NCBI GenBank assembly: GCA_023227695.1
Contig: JALNVE010000061.1
Location: 1-11,959 of the forward strand
DNA from: Paludibacteraceae bacterium
GTDB taxonomy: Bacteria > Bacteroidota > Bacteroidia > Bacteroidales > Paludibacteraceae
DNA: 11,959 nucleotides
Reading direction: 5' to 3'
A program made the translations under genes and the position numbers. The notes beneath the pieces are model-generated. The model was not told the origin of the DNA. It saw only the letters and a program-made list of their open reading frames with translations, and searched no databases. Below are positions 1 through 6,962 of the stretch, piece by piece (within the stretch, counting starts at the first letter, position 1; every line of letters starts with the position of its first letter).

Positions 1-119
1 GACCTATAGAGAAGTTACATTGCTCGATTTTGGCTCTGAATGTTTTGAATCTCTCAAACCACCAGCATTTATCGCAGATTAGAGCATGTTGCACCACGCA
101 AATTGACCCATAGGTCAAA
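1..119. repeat. Left arm of a perfect 119-bp inverted repeat
   Basis: Every base of 1-119 is the reverse complement of 11839-11957; the match breaks at 120 versus 11838. The inner end carries the dyad TTGACC-cata-GGTCAA at 103-118, and the outer edge starts with GACCTAT, which with the two extra bases present on the right copy reads TTGACCTAT. The unit is therefore bounded by TTGACCTAT and ATAGGTCAA, a 9-bp inverted pair, as expected for a small mobile element or the end of a larger one. No transposase is present in the window. It could be an IS end, a MITE-like element cut by the window edge, or an assembly break at a multicopy repeat. Confidence 0.9.
92..110 (+). repeat. 19-bp direct repeat, copy 1
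   Basis: Reads caccacgcaaattgaccca. It differs at one base from copy 2 (145-163) and lies inside the 119-bp inverted-repeat arm, so it is also present inverted at 11848-11866. Multiple short repeats near an end are typical of IS21-family elements; that assignment is an inference. Confidence 0.8.
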
Positions 120-144
120 TATTCAATCGTATTTTCATTTAAGT

Positions 145-163
145 CACCACGCAATTTGACCCA
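145..163 (+). repeat. 19-bp direct repeat, copy 2
   Basis: Reads caccacgcaatttgaccca and starts 53 bp after copy 1. It lies outside the inverted-repeat arm and has no counterpart at the right end of the window. Confidence 0.8.
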
Positions 164-185
164 TTGACACTTAGTATAGTGAAAA

Positions 186-204
186 TACCACGCAATTTGA
201 CCTA
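186..204 (+). repeat. 19-bp direct repeat, copy 3
   Basis: Reads taccacgcaatttgaccta, two mismatches from copy 2 (first base and the T of CCTA), starting 41 bp after copy 2. The rest of 205-300 is AT-rich with no ORF or other signal that I can see. Confidence 0.75.
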
Positions 205-300
205 TACGCCGATTTTTCATGGTTCTGTTCTATGAACGATAAATCTCATTTACCAATAATTAAATATAGTTTATTATTGTCTTTTTTCCTAAGGATTTAA

Positions 301-339
301 GGAAAAAAAGGCGTCAAATCTAACAAGATTTGACGCCTT
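301..339 (-). terminator. Intrinsic terminator after adenosine deaminase
   Basis: A perfect 13-bp stem pairs aaggcgtcaaatc (308-320) with 327-339 around the loop taacaa. Read on the minus strand, the stem is followed by a run of seven T (complement of 303-309). It sits 27 bp past the adenosine deaminase stop and ends the leftward gene block. Confidence 0.9.
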
Positions 340-365
340 GAAGCTTATCTGAATATTATTTTTTA

Positions 366-1403
366 TTATGCTTCATATTCAGCATTGATCAGATCAACCA
401 ACTGTTTTTTACTAGCTTCGCTTAGGAAGGCGGCGTTGGCAGAGTTGATGAAGATCTGCTTTATTTGCTCATCAGTAAGACCGAAAACATCGACAATGGT
501 TTGAAGTTCACGGCGTACGGTCGTGCTGGATACCATGGAGTTATCTGCATTGATCGTTACGACAATGCCTCTGTCCAAATAGCTCTTGATCGGTTCGTCC
601 TTTATGGAAGGGTAGACACCTGTGTTTATGTTGCTGAGCGGACATAATTCCAACGGAACTCTTTTTTCGATCAAAATAGCCATTGTTTTTTCGCTCTCAA
701 TGGAACGAACACCGTGTCCGATTCTTTGTGCCCCGTATTCGATAGCCAAATTCACGCTTTCAGGACCTAAAGCTTCGCCGGCATGGATGGTGTATGGTAC
801 GCCCAACTCTTTGGCTTTGGCAAACAGCTCTTTGTAATGGTTTACAGGACATTGAGCCTCTGGACCTGCAATGTCGATAGCGCAAACGCCTTTGCCTAAA
901 TACTTTTTAGCCAAACGTAAGGTCTCGTTATTGAGATCACTATTGTCGATGATTTCCATCTTGGAAAAATCAAATCGTCTCATGGCGCAAAGGATCAGCT
1001 GAGCGTTGAATCCTGATTTGTCAAGGCCTTTGATGGCGGCCTTTACAATCTGCTCTTGTGTGAGTCCTTCGTTCATGCTGAATTGTGGAGCAAAACGAAT
1101 TTCTGCATAGATGTAGCCTTGCTTTGACATCTCTGTGCACAAGTTATATACGCAACGTTCAATGGCCTCTTCGTTCTGTAAAAGTGTCTGAGGCAAATCG
1201 AATGTCTTCAGATAATCAACCAATGATGTGCAGTCTTCTGCCACAGCCAGCAATTTCTTGAGTTCATTGTCGTCCTCAGGTAATGTGACTTTAGAGATGG
1301 CTGCCAGTTCTCTAGCAGACGGGATGGAGATAGAGCCGTCGAGATGCAAGTGCAAATCGATCAAGCAGTTCTGAGTAACCTTTGCTACTGAATTGTTTTT
1401 CAT
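366..1403 (-). CDS. add: Adenosine deaminase
   Basis: Cytosolic zinc enzyme that hydrolyses adenosine (and usually deoxyadenosine) to inosine and ammonia in purine salvage. The 345-residue length is normal for the family. Visible motifs: HLHLDG with metal ligands H18 and H20, AGPE at 179-182, HAGE at 207-210 giving the zinc ligand H207 and catalytic E210, GHG with H230, LCPLSN at 253-258, and NADN at 285-288 with the zinc ligand D287. Many family members have DD where this one has D287-N288; DN is also found in functional bacterial relatives, so I do not read it as loss of function. No signal peptide is seen. The ATG at 1403 is preceded by GAGAAA. It lies 75 bp after the flavoprotein gene, with a hairpin between them, and is the last gene of the leftward block. 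Confidence 0.95.
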   Translation of the reverse strand: MKNNSVAKVTQNCLIDLHLHLDGSISIPSARELAAISKVTLPEDDNELKKLLAVAEDCTSLVDYLKTFDLPQTLLQNEEAIERCVYNLCTEMSKQGYIYAEIRFAPQFSMNEGLTQEQIVKAAIKGLDKSGFNAQLILCAMRRFDFSKMEIIDNSDLNNETLRLAKKYLGKGVCAIDIAGPEAQCPVNHYKELFAKAKELGVPYTIHAGEALGPESVNLAIEYGAQRIGHGVRSIESEKTMAILIEKRVPLELCPLSNINTGVYPSIKDEPIKSYLDRGIVVTINADNSMVSSTTVRRELQTIVDVFGLTDEQIKQIFINSANAAFLSEASKKQLVDLINAEYEA

Positions 1404-1423
1404 TTTCTCAATGGGTATAGTTT

Positions 1424-1456
1424 GAAAAAAGAGGGCAGCCTTCGTTCGGTTGCCCC
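1424..1456 (-). terminator. Hairpin terminator or attenuator between flavoprotein gene and add
   Basis: An 8-bp stem (gggcagcc at 1433-1440 with ggttgccc at 1448-1455, one G-T wobble) is followed on the minus strand by TCTTTTTTC. It fits an intrinsic terminator for the flavoprotein gene. No clear TAnnTTTG promoter is visible between it and the add start 30 bp further on, so partial read-through into add is possible. Confidence 0.7.
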
Positions 1457-1478
1457 TTTATTTTGTGATTTTTTTGAA

Positions 1479-3050
1479 TTAAATTCCTGTACCTAACCAC
1501 TCTGCAATCTTCTCTGCGCAGCTTTCGCCGTCCATGGCAGAAGACGTGATACCACCGGCATATCCGGCGCCTTCACCGCAAGGATAAAGGCCTTTTAGGG
1601 CTACGCTTTGAAGAGTCTCTTCATCACGAGATATTCTGATAGGAGAGGATGTTCTGGATTCAACGCCCACGATGATAGCGTCGTTTGTTACAAAGCCCTT
1701 CATCTTCTTGTCAAATTCTTTGAAGCCTTCACGCAATCTCTTGCTGATGAAATCTGGCATCCAGAAGTGTAGCGGAGATGATATGAGACCAGGAAGGTAA
1801 GAGGTGTCCGGTAAATCGCAGGAGAGTCTTCCCTTTACGAAATCGGTCAATCGTTGAGCCGGAGCAATGGCATTTCCGCCTCCGTTCACGAAAGAGAGAT
1901 GTTCGAATTCCTGTTGGAAATGAAGTCCGGCCATTACACCGAAATCTTTATAAGCCTCCAAGTCTTCTGGACAGATTTCAACTACAACACCTGAATTGGC
2001 AAATTCGGAGTTTCGGTTGGCTGGCGACATGCCGTTGACAACCGTCTCTTTCTCGTTGGTTGATGCCGGTACGATGAAGCCTCCTGGGCACATACAGAAC
2101 GAGTAAACGCCTCGTCCCTCTACCTGCGAAACCAAGCTATAGGATGCTGCTGGAAGATATTCGCCTCTTTCGCCGCAGTGGTATTGGATTTTGTCTATCA
2201 ACGCCTGCGGATGTTCTACACGCACACCCATGGCAAATCCTTTGGCCTCCATGGTGATGCCTTTGTTCTGTAGCATCTCGTAAACGTCGCGGGCTGAGTG
2301 TCCTGTTGCAAGGATAACCGCCTTGGCAAACATCTTTTCGCCGTTGGCAAGTTGTACACCTTCTATTGCGCCGTCGTTGATGAGAAGGTCTGTCATTTTG
2401 CTCTCGAAATGAACTTCACCACCATACTTAAGTATGGTTTCGCGCATGTTCTTGATGATGACAGGCAATTTGTCTGTACCGATGTGCGGATGAGCTTCAA
2501 AAAGAATGGAGTCCTGTGCTCCGTGCTGATGGAAATTGAGGAGGATACGTGAGCAGTCCTTCTTCTTTTTCAATCGGGTATAGAGTTTTCCGTCGGAGAA
2601 TGTTCCGGCGCCACCTTCACCAAAGCAGTAATTGGATTCGGTGTTTAGGCCTTTATTTTGGTTGAGTAGCGCAATGTCTTTCTTACGTTCGCTGACCTCT
2701 TTTCCGCGTTCTATGATAATAGGTTTAATGCCTAACTCAATGAGTCTTAAGGCTGCAAAGAGTCCGGCAGGACCTTCACCAACGACGATGACCGCAGGTT
2801 TATCGGCTACGTTATTATATTTGAATGGATAACTTACAGCCTCAGGTGTTGTCTTGTCCGTATAGACATTGACGGCCAAGTTAATCTTAACTTGCACTTT
2901 TGAACGGGCGTCAATGGATTTTCTGATAACCTGTATGGTGTTGATTTTCTGAGGATTCACGCCAATTTTTTCACCTATGATCTCTTTTAAAAGATTCTCT
3001 ACGCAGGCTTGTTTGGGCAAAACCGTGAGTTGTATGTTATTGTAAACCAT
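1479..3050 (-). CDS. FAD-dependent dehydrogenase of the COG2509 type (uncharacterised)
   Basis: A 523-residue cytosolic flavoprotein related to aminoacetone-oxidase/BaiN-like and geranylgeranyl-reductase-like FAD proteins; its substrate is not known. Residues 1-80 form an N-terminal alpha/beta domain characteristic of this family. The Rossmann FAD site is VVGEGPAG at 89-96, followed by the acidic end of the second strand (IIIERG, 111-116). A Gly/Ser-rich segment with CFGEGGAGTFSDGK lies at 142-155, the second dinucleotide-type motif ATGHSARD at 248-255, VESRTSSPIRI at 463-473 and the C-terminal FAD-contact block CGEGAGYAGGITSSAMDG at 491-508. All these blocks look intact. The ATG at 3050 follows a possible promoter in the 61-bp gap after the kinase gene. 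Family membership is firm; any physiological role is unknown, and proximity to the B6 kinase does not by itself establish a link. Confidence 0.88.
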   Translation of the reverse strand: MVYNNIQLTVLPKQACVENLLKEIIGEKIGVNPQKINTIQVIRKSIDARSKVQVKINLAVNVYTDKTTPEAVSYPFKYNNVADKPAVIVVGEGPAGLFAALRLIELGIKPIIIERGKEVSERKKDIALLNQNKGLNTESNYCFGEGGAGTFSDGKLYTRLKKKKDCSRILLNFHQHGAQDSILFEAHPHIGTDKLPVIIKNMRETILKYGGEVHFESKMTDLLINDGAIEGVQLANGEKMFAKAVILATGHSARDVYEMLQNKGITMEAKGFAMGVRVEHPQALIDKIQYHCGERGEYLPAASYSLVSQVEGRGVYSFCMCPGGFIVPASTNEKETVVNGMSPANRNSEFANSGVVVEICPEDLEAYKDFGVMAGLHFQQEFEHLSFVNGGGNAIAPAQRLTDFVKGRLSCDLPDTSYLPGLISSPLHFWMPDFISKRLREGFKEFDKKMKGFVTNDAIIVGVESRTSSPIRISRDEETLQSVALKGLYPCGEGAGYAGGITSSAMDGESCAEKIAEWLGTGI

Positions 3051-3071
3051 TCGTTATTCTGTTTAAAATTT

Positions 3072-3087
3072 TTCGTAAAGTTACGAA
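3072..3087 (-). promoter_or_regulatory. Possible promoter and dyad before the flavoprotein gene
   Basis: On the minus strand 3083-3076 reads TAACTTTA, five of six fixed bases of TAnnTTTG. It is embedded in a dyad (ttcgta 3072-3077 with tacgaa 3082-3087). It could be a promoter for the flavoprotein gene or a weak hairpin after the kinase gene. No good -33 TTTG is seen at the usual distance. Confidence 0.35.
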
Positions 3088-3111
3088 GAAAATATGAGAA
3101 AGGGCCGTTTA

Positions 3112-3981
3112 CTATAAGAGTTCGTAGCTGTTAATCTGAACGGGAGCGTCGAGCGATTTCAGCACACGCTCCAACAGGATGCCTTCTAAGTTATCGTATT
3201 CGTAACCGAAAGTGGCGCGCATTCCCATTTGGATGAACTGAACGGCTCTGTCTAAAGCGATAGGAAGACTGTCTCCCTGAAGCAGCGCACCTGTGATGAT
3301 GCTGGTAAAGGTATCGCCCGTACCAGGATAATGAGCTGGAAGATAGTTGGTAGACACTTTCCAGAAACGGTTGGTGCTCTTGTTATAAGCCACCACGTAT
3401 GTTTTCTTTGGATCGTCTTTTTCCAACACGCTGGTAACGATGACGATATCTGGACCATTTTCAGCCAAAAGAAGGAGATCTTCTTTTAACTCTTCAGTTG
3501 GAATATATGTTTTGAATGGTTTGTTGAGCAAAAGGAACATCTCTGTCATATTGGGAGTTATGACGTCTGCGTAATTGATGAGTCTGCGCATCTGAGTCAC
3601 CATATCTTCGTTAAGGGCTCGGTATAAAGTTCCGTTGTCGCCCAAAACAGGGTCTATGACCACCAGTTGTTCGCTATGTTGAAAAGTGCGTATGAATTCC
3701 TCTACGATGGCCACCTGTTTATGTGAGCCAAGATAGCCGGAGTAAATGCCGTCAAACTCGATGTTAAGATCTTTCCATTGTTTGATGAAGAGCGGCATTT
3801 GGTCTGTCAAATCCAAGAAACTATAGCCTGGGTATTGAGTGTGCGACGACAATACGGCCGTTGGCAATGGGTAGGTCTCAATGCCCATTGTAGAAAGAAT
3901 TGGTATTACCACGTTTAAAGAAACACGTCCACAGCCAGAAAGGTCATGGATGGCAGCCACTTTTTTTACTCTGTTACGCAT
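3112..3981 (-). CDS. Pyridoxamine/pyridoxal kinase (ribokinase-like, PRK07105 type)
   Basis: ATP-dependent phosphorylation of B6 vitamers (pyridoxamine, pyridoxal, pyridoxine) in the cytosol, feeding pyridoxal 5'-phosphate salvage. The 289-residue protein has the ribokinase fold signatures of this group: IHDLSGCGRVS at 11-21 (substrate pocket), SGYLGS at 81-86, DPVLGDNG at 110-117, TPNMTE at 142-147 and the anion-hole/catalytic motif GTGD at 220-223 with D223 as the base. The alternative, hydroxymethylpyrimidine-phosphate kinase (ThiD), is less likely because SGYLGS is a PdxK/PdxY mark and no thi genes are nearby. It starts 27 bp after the response regulator stop, so it is probably cotranscribed with the two-component genes although no functional tie is evident. 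Confidence 0.88.
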   Translation of the reverse strand: MRNRVKKVAAIHDLSGCGRVSLNVVIPILSTMGIETYPLPTAVLSSHTQYPGYSFLDLTDQMPLFIKQWKDLNIEFDGIYSGYLGSHKQVAIVEEFIRTFQHSEQLVVIDPVLGDNGTLYRALNEDMVTQMRRLINYADVITPNMTEMFLLLNKPFKTYIPTEELKEDLLLLAENGPDIVIVTSVLEKDDPKKTYVVAYNKSTNRFWKVSTNYLPAHYPGTGDTFTSIITGALLQGDSLPIALDRAVQFIQMGMRATFGYEYDNLEGILLERVLKSLDAPVQINSYELL

Positions 3982-4008
3982 GATTTTATTCTTTGAAATT
4001 GAGAAATG

Positions 4009-4758
4009 TCACATGCCCATCAATGCATGCTCATTCAGAAATGCTTGAAATTTATCTTTATAGGAATCGGAAATCGGGATATACTGTTTGCCGAAAACGA
4101 TGCGGTTGCGTTCTATCACCTTGATCTTTTCAGGTTGAACGATGAAAGAGCGGTGCACGCGGACAAATTTGTCTTCAGGCAACTGGTCTTCCAACGATTT
4201 CATGCTCATTAACGAAAGGATAGGATAGGGCTCGTCTTCCAAATGGATCTTCACGTAGTCCTTCAGTCCTTCGATGTAGAGAATTTTTTTCAGTTCAATC
4301 TGAACCAATTTGTAATCTGTCTTGACGAAGATGGTCTTTTTCTCCTTGTTGTTTTCTTGCGGAGCAGCTTGTGTCTGAGCCGTCTTAGCACTGCTGGTCA
4401 GTTCGAACCATTGCAGAGCCTTGTTTGCAGCTTGCAGGAAGTCTGTGTAACTGATAGGTTTGAGCAAATAATCCAAGGCATTGACTTTGAATCCTTCGAT
4501 GGCATATTGTTCGAAAGCGGTGGTGAAAATCACCTTGGCTTTGTCGCCAATCATCTTTGAGAATTCCAGACCGCTGAGGTCGGGCATCTGAATATCGACA
4601 AAGATGAGGTCGGGCTGTGACTCGTTCATTTCAGATATGGCCTTGACCGCACTGCTGTATTTGCCACGAAGATTCAGGAAGTCCGTCTTTTTGACGTAAC
4701 TCTCCATCAGTCCTAGAGCTAAAGGCTCGTCATCAATGATGATACATTTTAGTTCCAT
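4009..4758 (-). CDS. LytTR-family response regulator
   Basis: Cytosolic transcription regulator, the likely partner of the adjacent kinase. The receiver domain is at about 3-115, with acidic pocket D9/D10, phosphoacceptor D55 in FVDIQMPD, T80 in FTTAFEQ and K100 in LLKPIS. A polar Ala/Gln-rich linker runs from about 121 to 140. The LytTR DNA-binding domain is at about 142-244, with FVKTDYK, IEGLKDYVKIH, and FVRVHRSFIV at 198-207. The 249-residue length is standard for LytT/AgrA-type regulators of Bacteroidota. The start ATG at 4758 lies 50 bp after the kinase stop and is preceded by an A-rich stretch with AAGAAA. Targets are unknown; members of this family often act on genes next to their own. 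Confidence 0.93.
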   Translation of the reverse strand: MELKCIIIDDEPLALGLMESYVKKTDFLNLRGKYSSAVKAISEMNESQPDLIFVDIQMPDLSGLEFSKMIGDKAKVIFTTAFEQYAIEGFKVNALDYLLKPISYTDFLQAANKALQWFELTSSAKTAQTQAAPQENNKEKKTIFVKTDYKLVQIELKKILYIEGLKDYVKIHLEDEPYPILSLMSMKSLEDQLPEDKFVRVHRSFIVQPEKIKVIERNRIVFGKQYIPISDSYKDKFQAFLNEHALMGM

Positions 4759-4808
4759 ATTTTTTCTTTCTTATATATCAAATTTCCGTAAATCGATTGA
4801 AATATCAG

Positions 4809-5876
4809 TTACCCTTGAATCCCGTTTGATGGCGTTGGCTTGATCGTCAGTTTCGCAAAAAATCTGTCATTTTTCACCCCTGTTGTAAAAGTATGATTAT
4901 TAGGATATAATAATTCCAATCTTCTTTTTAGATTCTCCAGTCCGATACCCGAACCACTTTTGTCTTCCTTACTTTTCGGAAAATAGCTATTTTCAAGCTC
5001 GCAGACGATTTGATCACCTTCTTCCACCTTCAGTTTGATGTTTACAAAAGAGTCTTTATCTGGGCTTGTTCCATGCTTGAAAGCATTTTCTATCAATGAG
5101 ATAAACAAGAGTGGAGCCAACTCCATTTGGGGGTTGCGTGAGATGTCGATATCCTTGTTGACCTGCATATTCTCAGGCAAACGGAGTTGCATGAGGGCAA
5201 TGTAGTTGTTGATGAAATCCACCTCTTTTTGAAGAGGAACCGTATGCATATTATCATCGTACAGCACATATCTCAGCATCTTACTCAACTCTAATACAGC
5301 TTGTTGCGACTTCTCCTGACTGATGGCAATCAACGCATAAATATTGTTCAATGTATTGAACAGGAAGTGTGGATTGAGCTGGCTTTTCAGATTTTTCAGC
5401 TCAGCTTCTGTACGTTGTCTCTCCAGTTCTTTGCGTTGTTCTTCCGTATGATACCAATAGAAACTCCCTTTAATGGCGACGCAGATAATCACTGTGAAAA
5501 TCAACGAAACCATGTTACGTAGCGTAAAGAGAATGTTCATCAACTCTTTCTGATGCATGAATTTACCTTTGTGTTCAGAAAACATCAGCTCGTGCGAAAT
5601 GTGCATCAAGATTCCGATGATGATCACGAGAAGGAGGTTTGTGAAGATAAATGTCCGTATCTTTTTCTGAAACAGAAACTTATCTATAAGATAGAAGTAG
5701 TTGGTATAGAAAATGATTAAAAAAGCGCTAGGCACTACGCAGTACCTCAGAAAGCTTATCATACTACCATCCACATTGTCTTTTCGGATAAAGAGAAGCG
5801 GGAATGCGAATACGATAGCCCACGCTATGATGTGGATGAGAAGATATAATCGGTTTTTATATTTTGTAAAATTCAT
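4809..5876 (-). CDS. LytS-type sensor histidine kinase
   Basis: Inner-membrane sensor kinase that should phosphorylate the LytTR regulator encoded next. Hydrophobic segments at about 9-29, 42-66, 74-95 and 118-137 give four membrane spans with very short connecting loops and no large periplasmic sensor domain. A charged, coiled-coil-prone helix (about 144-168) leads to the His_kinase motif QLNPHFLFN at 166-174, with H170 as the phosphorylated residue. ATPase boxes are visible: IENAFKHG at 262-269 (N box) and GSGIGLENL at 307-315 (G box). Length 355 is usual for this family. The start ATG at 5876 follows the EEP gene by 12 bp, which strongly suggests cotranscription. Because there is no extracytoplasmic domain, the signal probably comes through the membrane or from partner proteins. 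Confidence 0.94.
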   Translation of the reverse strand: MNFTKYKNRLYLLIHIIAWAIVFAFPLLFIRKDNVDGSMISFLRYCVVPSAFLIIFYTNYFYLIDKFLFQKKIRTFIFTNLLLVIIIGILMHISHELMFSEHKGKFMHQKELMNILFTLRNMVSLIFTVIICVAIKGSFYWYHTEEQRKELERQRTEAELKNLKSQLNPHFLFNTLNNIYALIAISQEKSQQAVLELSKMLRYVLYDDNMHTVPLQKEVDFINNYIALMQLRLPENMQVNKDIDISRNPQMELAPLLFISLIENAFKHGTSPDKDSFVNIKLKVEEGDQIVCELENSYFPKSKEDKSGSGIGLENLKRRLELLYPNNHTFTTGVKNDRFFAKLTIKPTPSNGIQG

Positions 5877-5888
5877 TTTTTTTGATGC

Positions 5889-6962
5889 TTAATTGTTTAT
5901 AATCAAGTCAATATAGATGGGAAGATGGTCGCTGAAACCGTTAGCAAACATGATGCCAAGGAATGAACGTTTGGGCGCATAGTCCGTTTTGTCCTTTTTC
6001 AGCAGAAACTTTTCGTTGCAGATGCCCACATTTTCGCGGCTAGTGTAGAGCTTTGATTTCGTGTTCAACATCTGTCCGGAGAGAATCCATTGGTCCAACA
6101 TGCCCCATTTACCGGCAAACTTGTGTGACCCGAGTGTCTCGTTGCCGTCAAATTGATAACAGAGGTTGTACAGCGAGTTGTTCTGGGCTGTTTCCCATTT
6201 ATTGATGCAGCCCAGACCTACGGTGAAACTCTCATTGGTAGGGTAGTCGTTAAAGTCGCCCATGATGACGATCCTTGCGTTTTGATTGGCCTTCAGCAGA
6301 CTGTCTGTAGTATGTTTGAGGACAGCAGCGGCTGTCATTCGTTTCTCTTCAGACTCCAGTTCGCCGCCATATCTGGAGGGCCAGTGGTTAACAAATAGAT
6401 GAAGCGTGTCGCCCGTTTCTGCCAAGATGCCCGAAGCAAAAAGGATTTCGCGCGTAGGACGATCGTCCATGTTCACACGTAAAAACTGCTGCGAAATGAG
6501 TTTGTATTTATCTGGTTGATAAAGCAATGCCACATCAACGCCTCGTCTGTCCGGTGAATCTTTATGTAGGAATTTGTATTTTGCGTATTGAAGTGGCGTT
6601 TCGGAAAGTAGCTGTTCCACAACGCCCGCATTCTCCACTTCGCAGAGGCCTATGATGATGGGAGTTTCCCAGCCTCCTGCAGCCATGATGGCTTTCGATA
6701 GATTGGAAAGTTTGCGTTTGTATTTCGCTTCCGTCCATTGATGGTCACCTTCTGGCGTGAAGGATTCATCGTTCGTGGTAGGGTCGTCCAGATAGTCATA
6801 TAGATTCTCCAAGTTATAACTCACCAAACGTAGTTTTTTGTCCTGAGCCGTAATGTTGAAATTGCAGTTCAGTACAAAAGTCGTCAAAACAATATAGATT
6901 CTTAATATCTTCAAAATAAATTTGTTTTTACTTTTTGATTTCAGAGATATACTCGTAAGCAC
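5889..6962 (-). CDS. Exported endonuclease/exonuclease/phosphatase (EEP) family protein
   Basis: Metal-dependent phosphodiesterase/phosphatase fold of the DNase I/exonuclease III/sphingomyelinase superfamily. The catalytic set is complete: N50 and E52 in SYNLENLYD, E108 in GLCEVEN, H193 in VNHWPSR, D236 and N238 in MGDFND, and D345-H346 in SDHLP. A basic start and hydrophobic stretch (about 17-36) ending in ITAQ at 37-40 looks like a signal peptide, so it probably acts in the periplasm or outside. The start is uncertain: the ORF begins with GTG at 6962, 35 bp inside the lipoprotein gene, with no ATG available before the signal peptide. TTG at 6914, just past the lipoprotein stop, is an alternative and would keep the signal peptide. 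The substrate (nucleic acid, phospholipid or inositol phosphate) cannot be told from sequence. Confidence 0.87.
   Translation of the reverse strand: MLTSISLKSKSKNKFILKILRIYIVLTTFVLNCNFNITAQDKKLRLVSYNLENLYDYLDDPTTNDESFTPEGDHQWTEAKYKRKLSNLSKAIMAAGGWETPIIIGLCEVENAGVVEQLLSETPLQYAKYKFLHKDSPDRRGVDVALLYQPDKYKLISQQFLRVNMDDRPTREILFASGILAETGDTLHLFVNHWPSRYGGELESEEKRMTAAAVLKHTTDSLLKANQNARIVIMGDFNDYPTNESFTVGLGCINKWETAQNNSLYNLCYQFDGNETLGSHKFAGKWGMLDQWILSGQMLNTKSKLYTSRENVGICNEKFLLKKDKTDYAPKRSFLGIMFANGFSDHLPIYIDLIINN

Noticed and set aside
92..204. Three similar repeats taken as a CRISPR array
   Set aside because: The units are only 19 bp, the intervals between them are unequal (34 and 22 bp), there are only three, and no cas gene is present.
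531..545. Loss of function of adenosine deaminase through N288 in place of the second Asp
   Set aside because: The zinc ligand D287 is kept and a DN pair occurs in other functional bacterial enzymes of the family.
3112..3981. ThiD (hydroxymethylpyrimidine-phosphate kinase) instead of a B6 kinase
   Set aside because: SGYLGS and the HDLSGCGRVS start match the pyridoxamine kinase group, and there are no thiamine genes or TPP riboswitch nearby.
4243..4560. 105-residue ORF antisense to the response regulator
   Set aside because: It is opposite intact receiver and LytTR domains; a by-product of codon use in the real gene.
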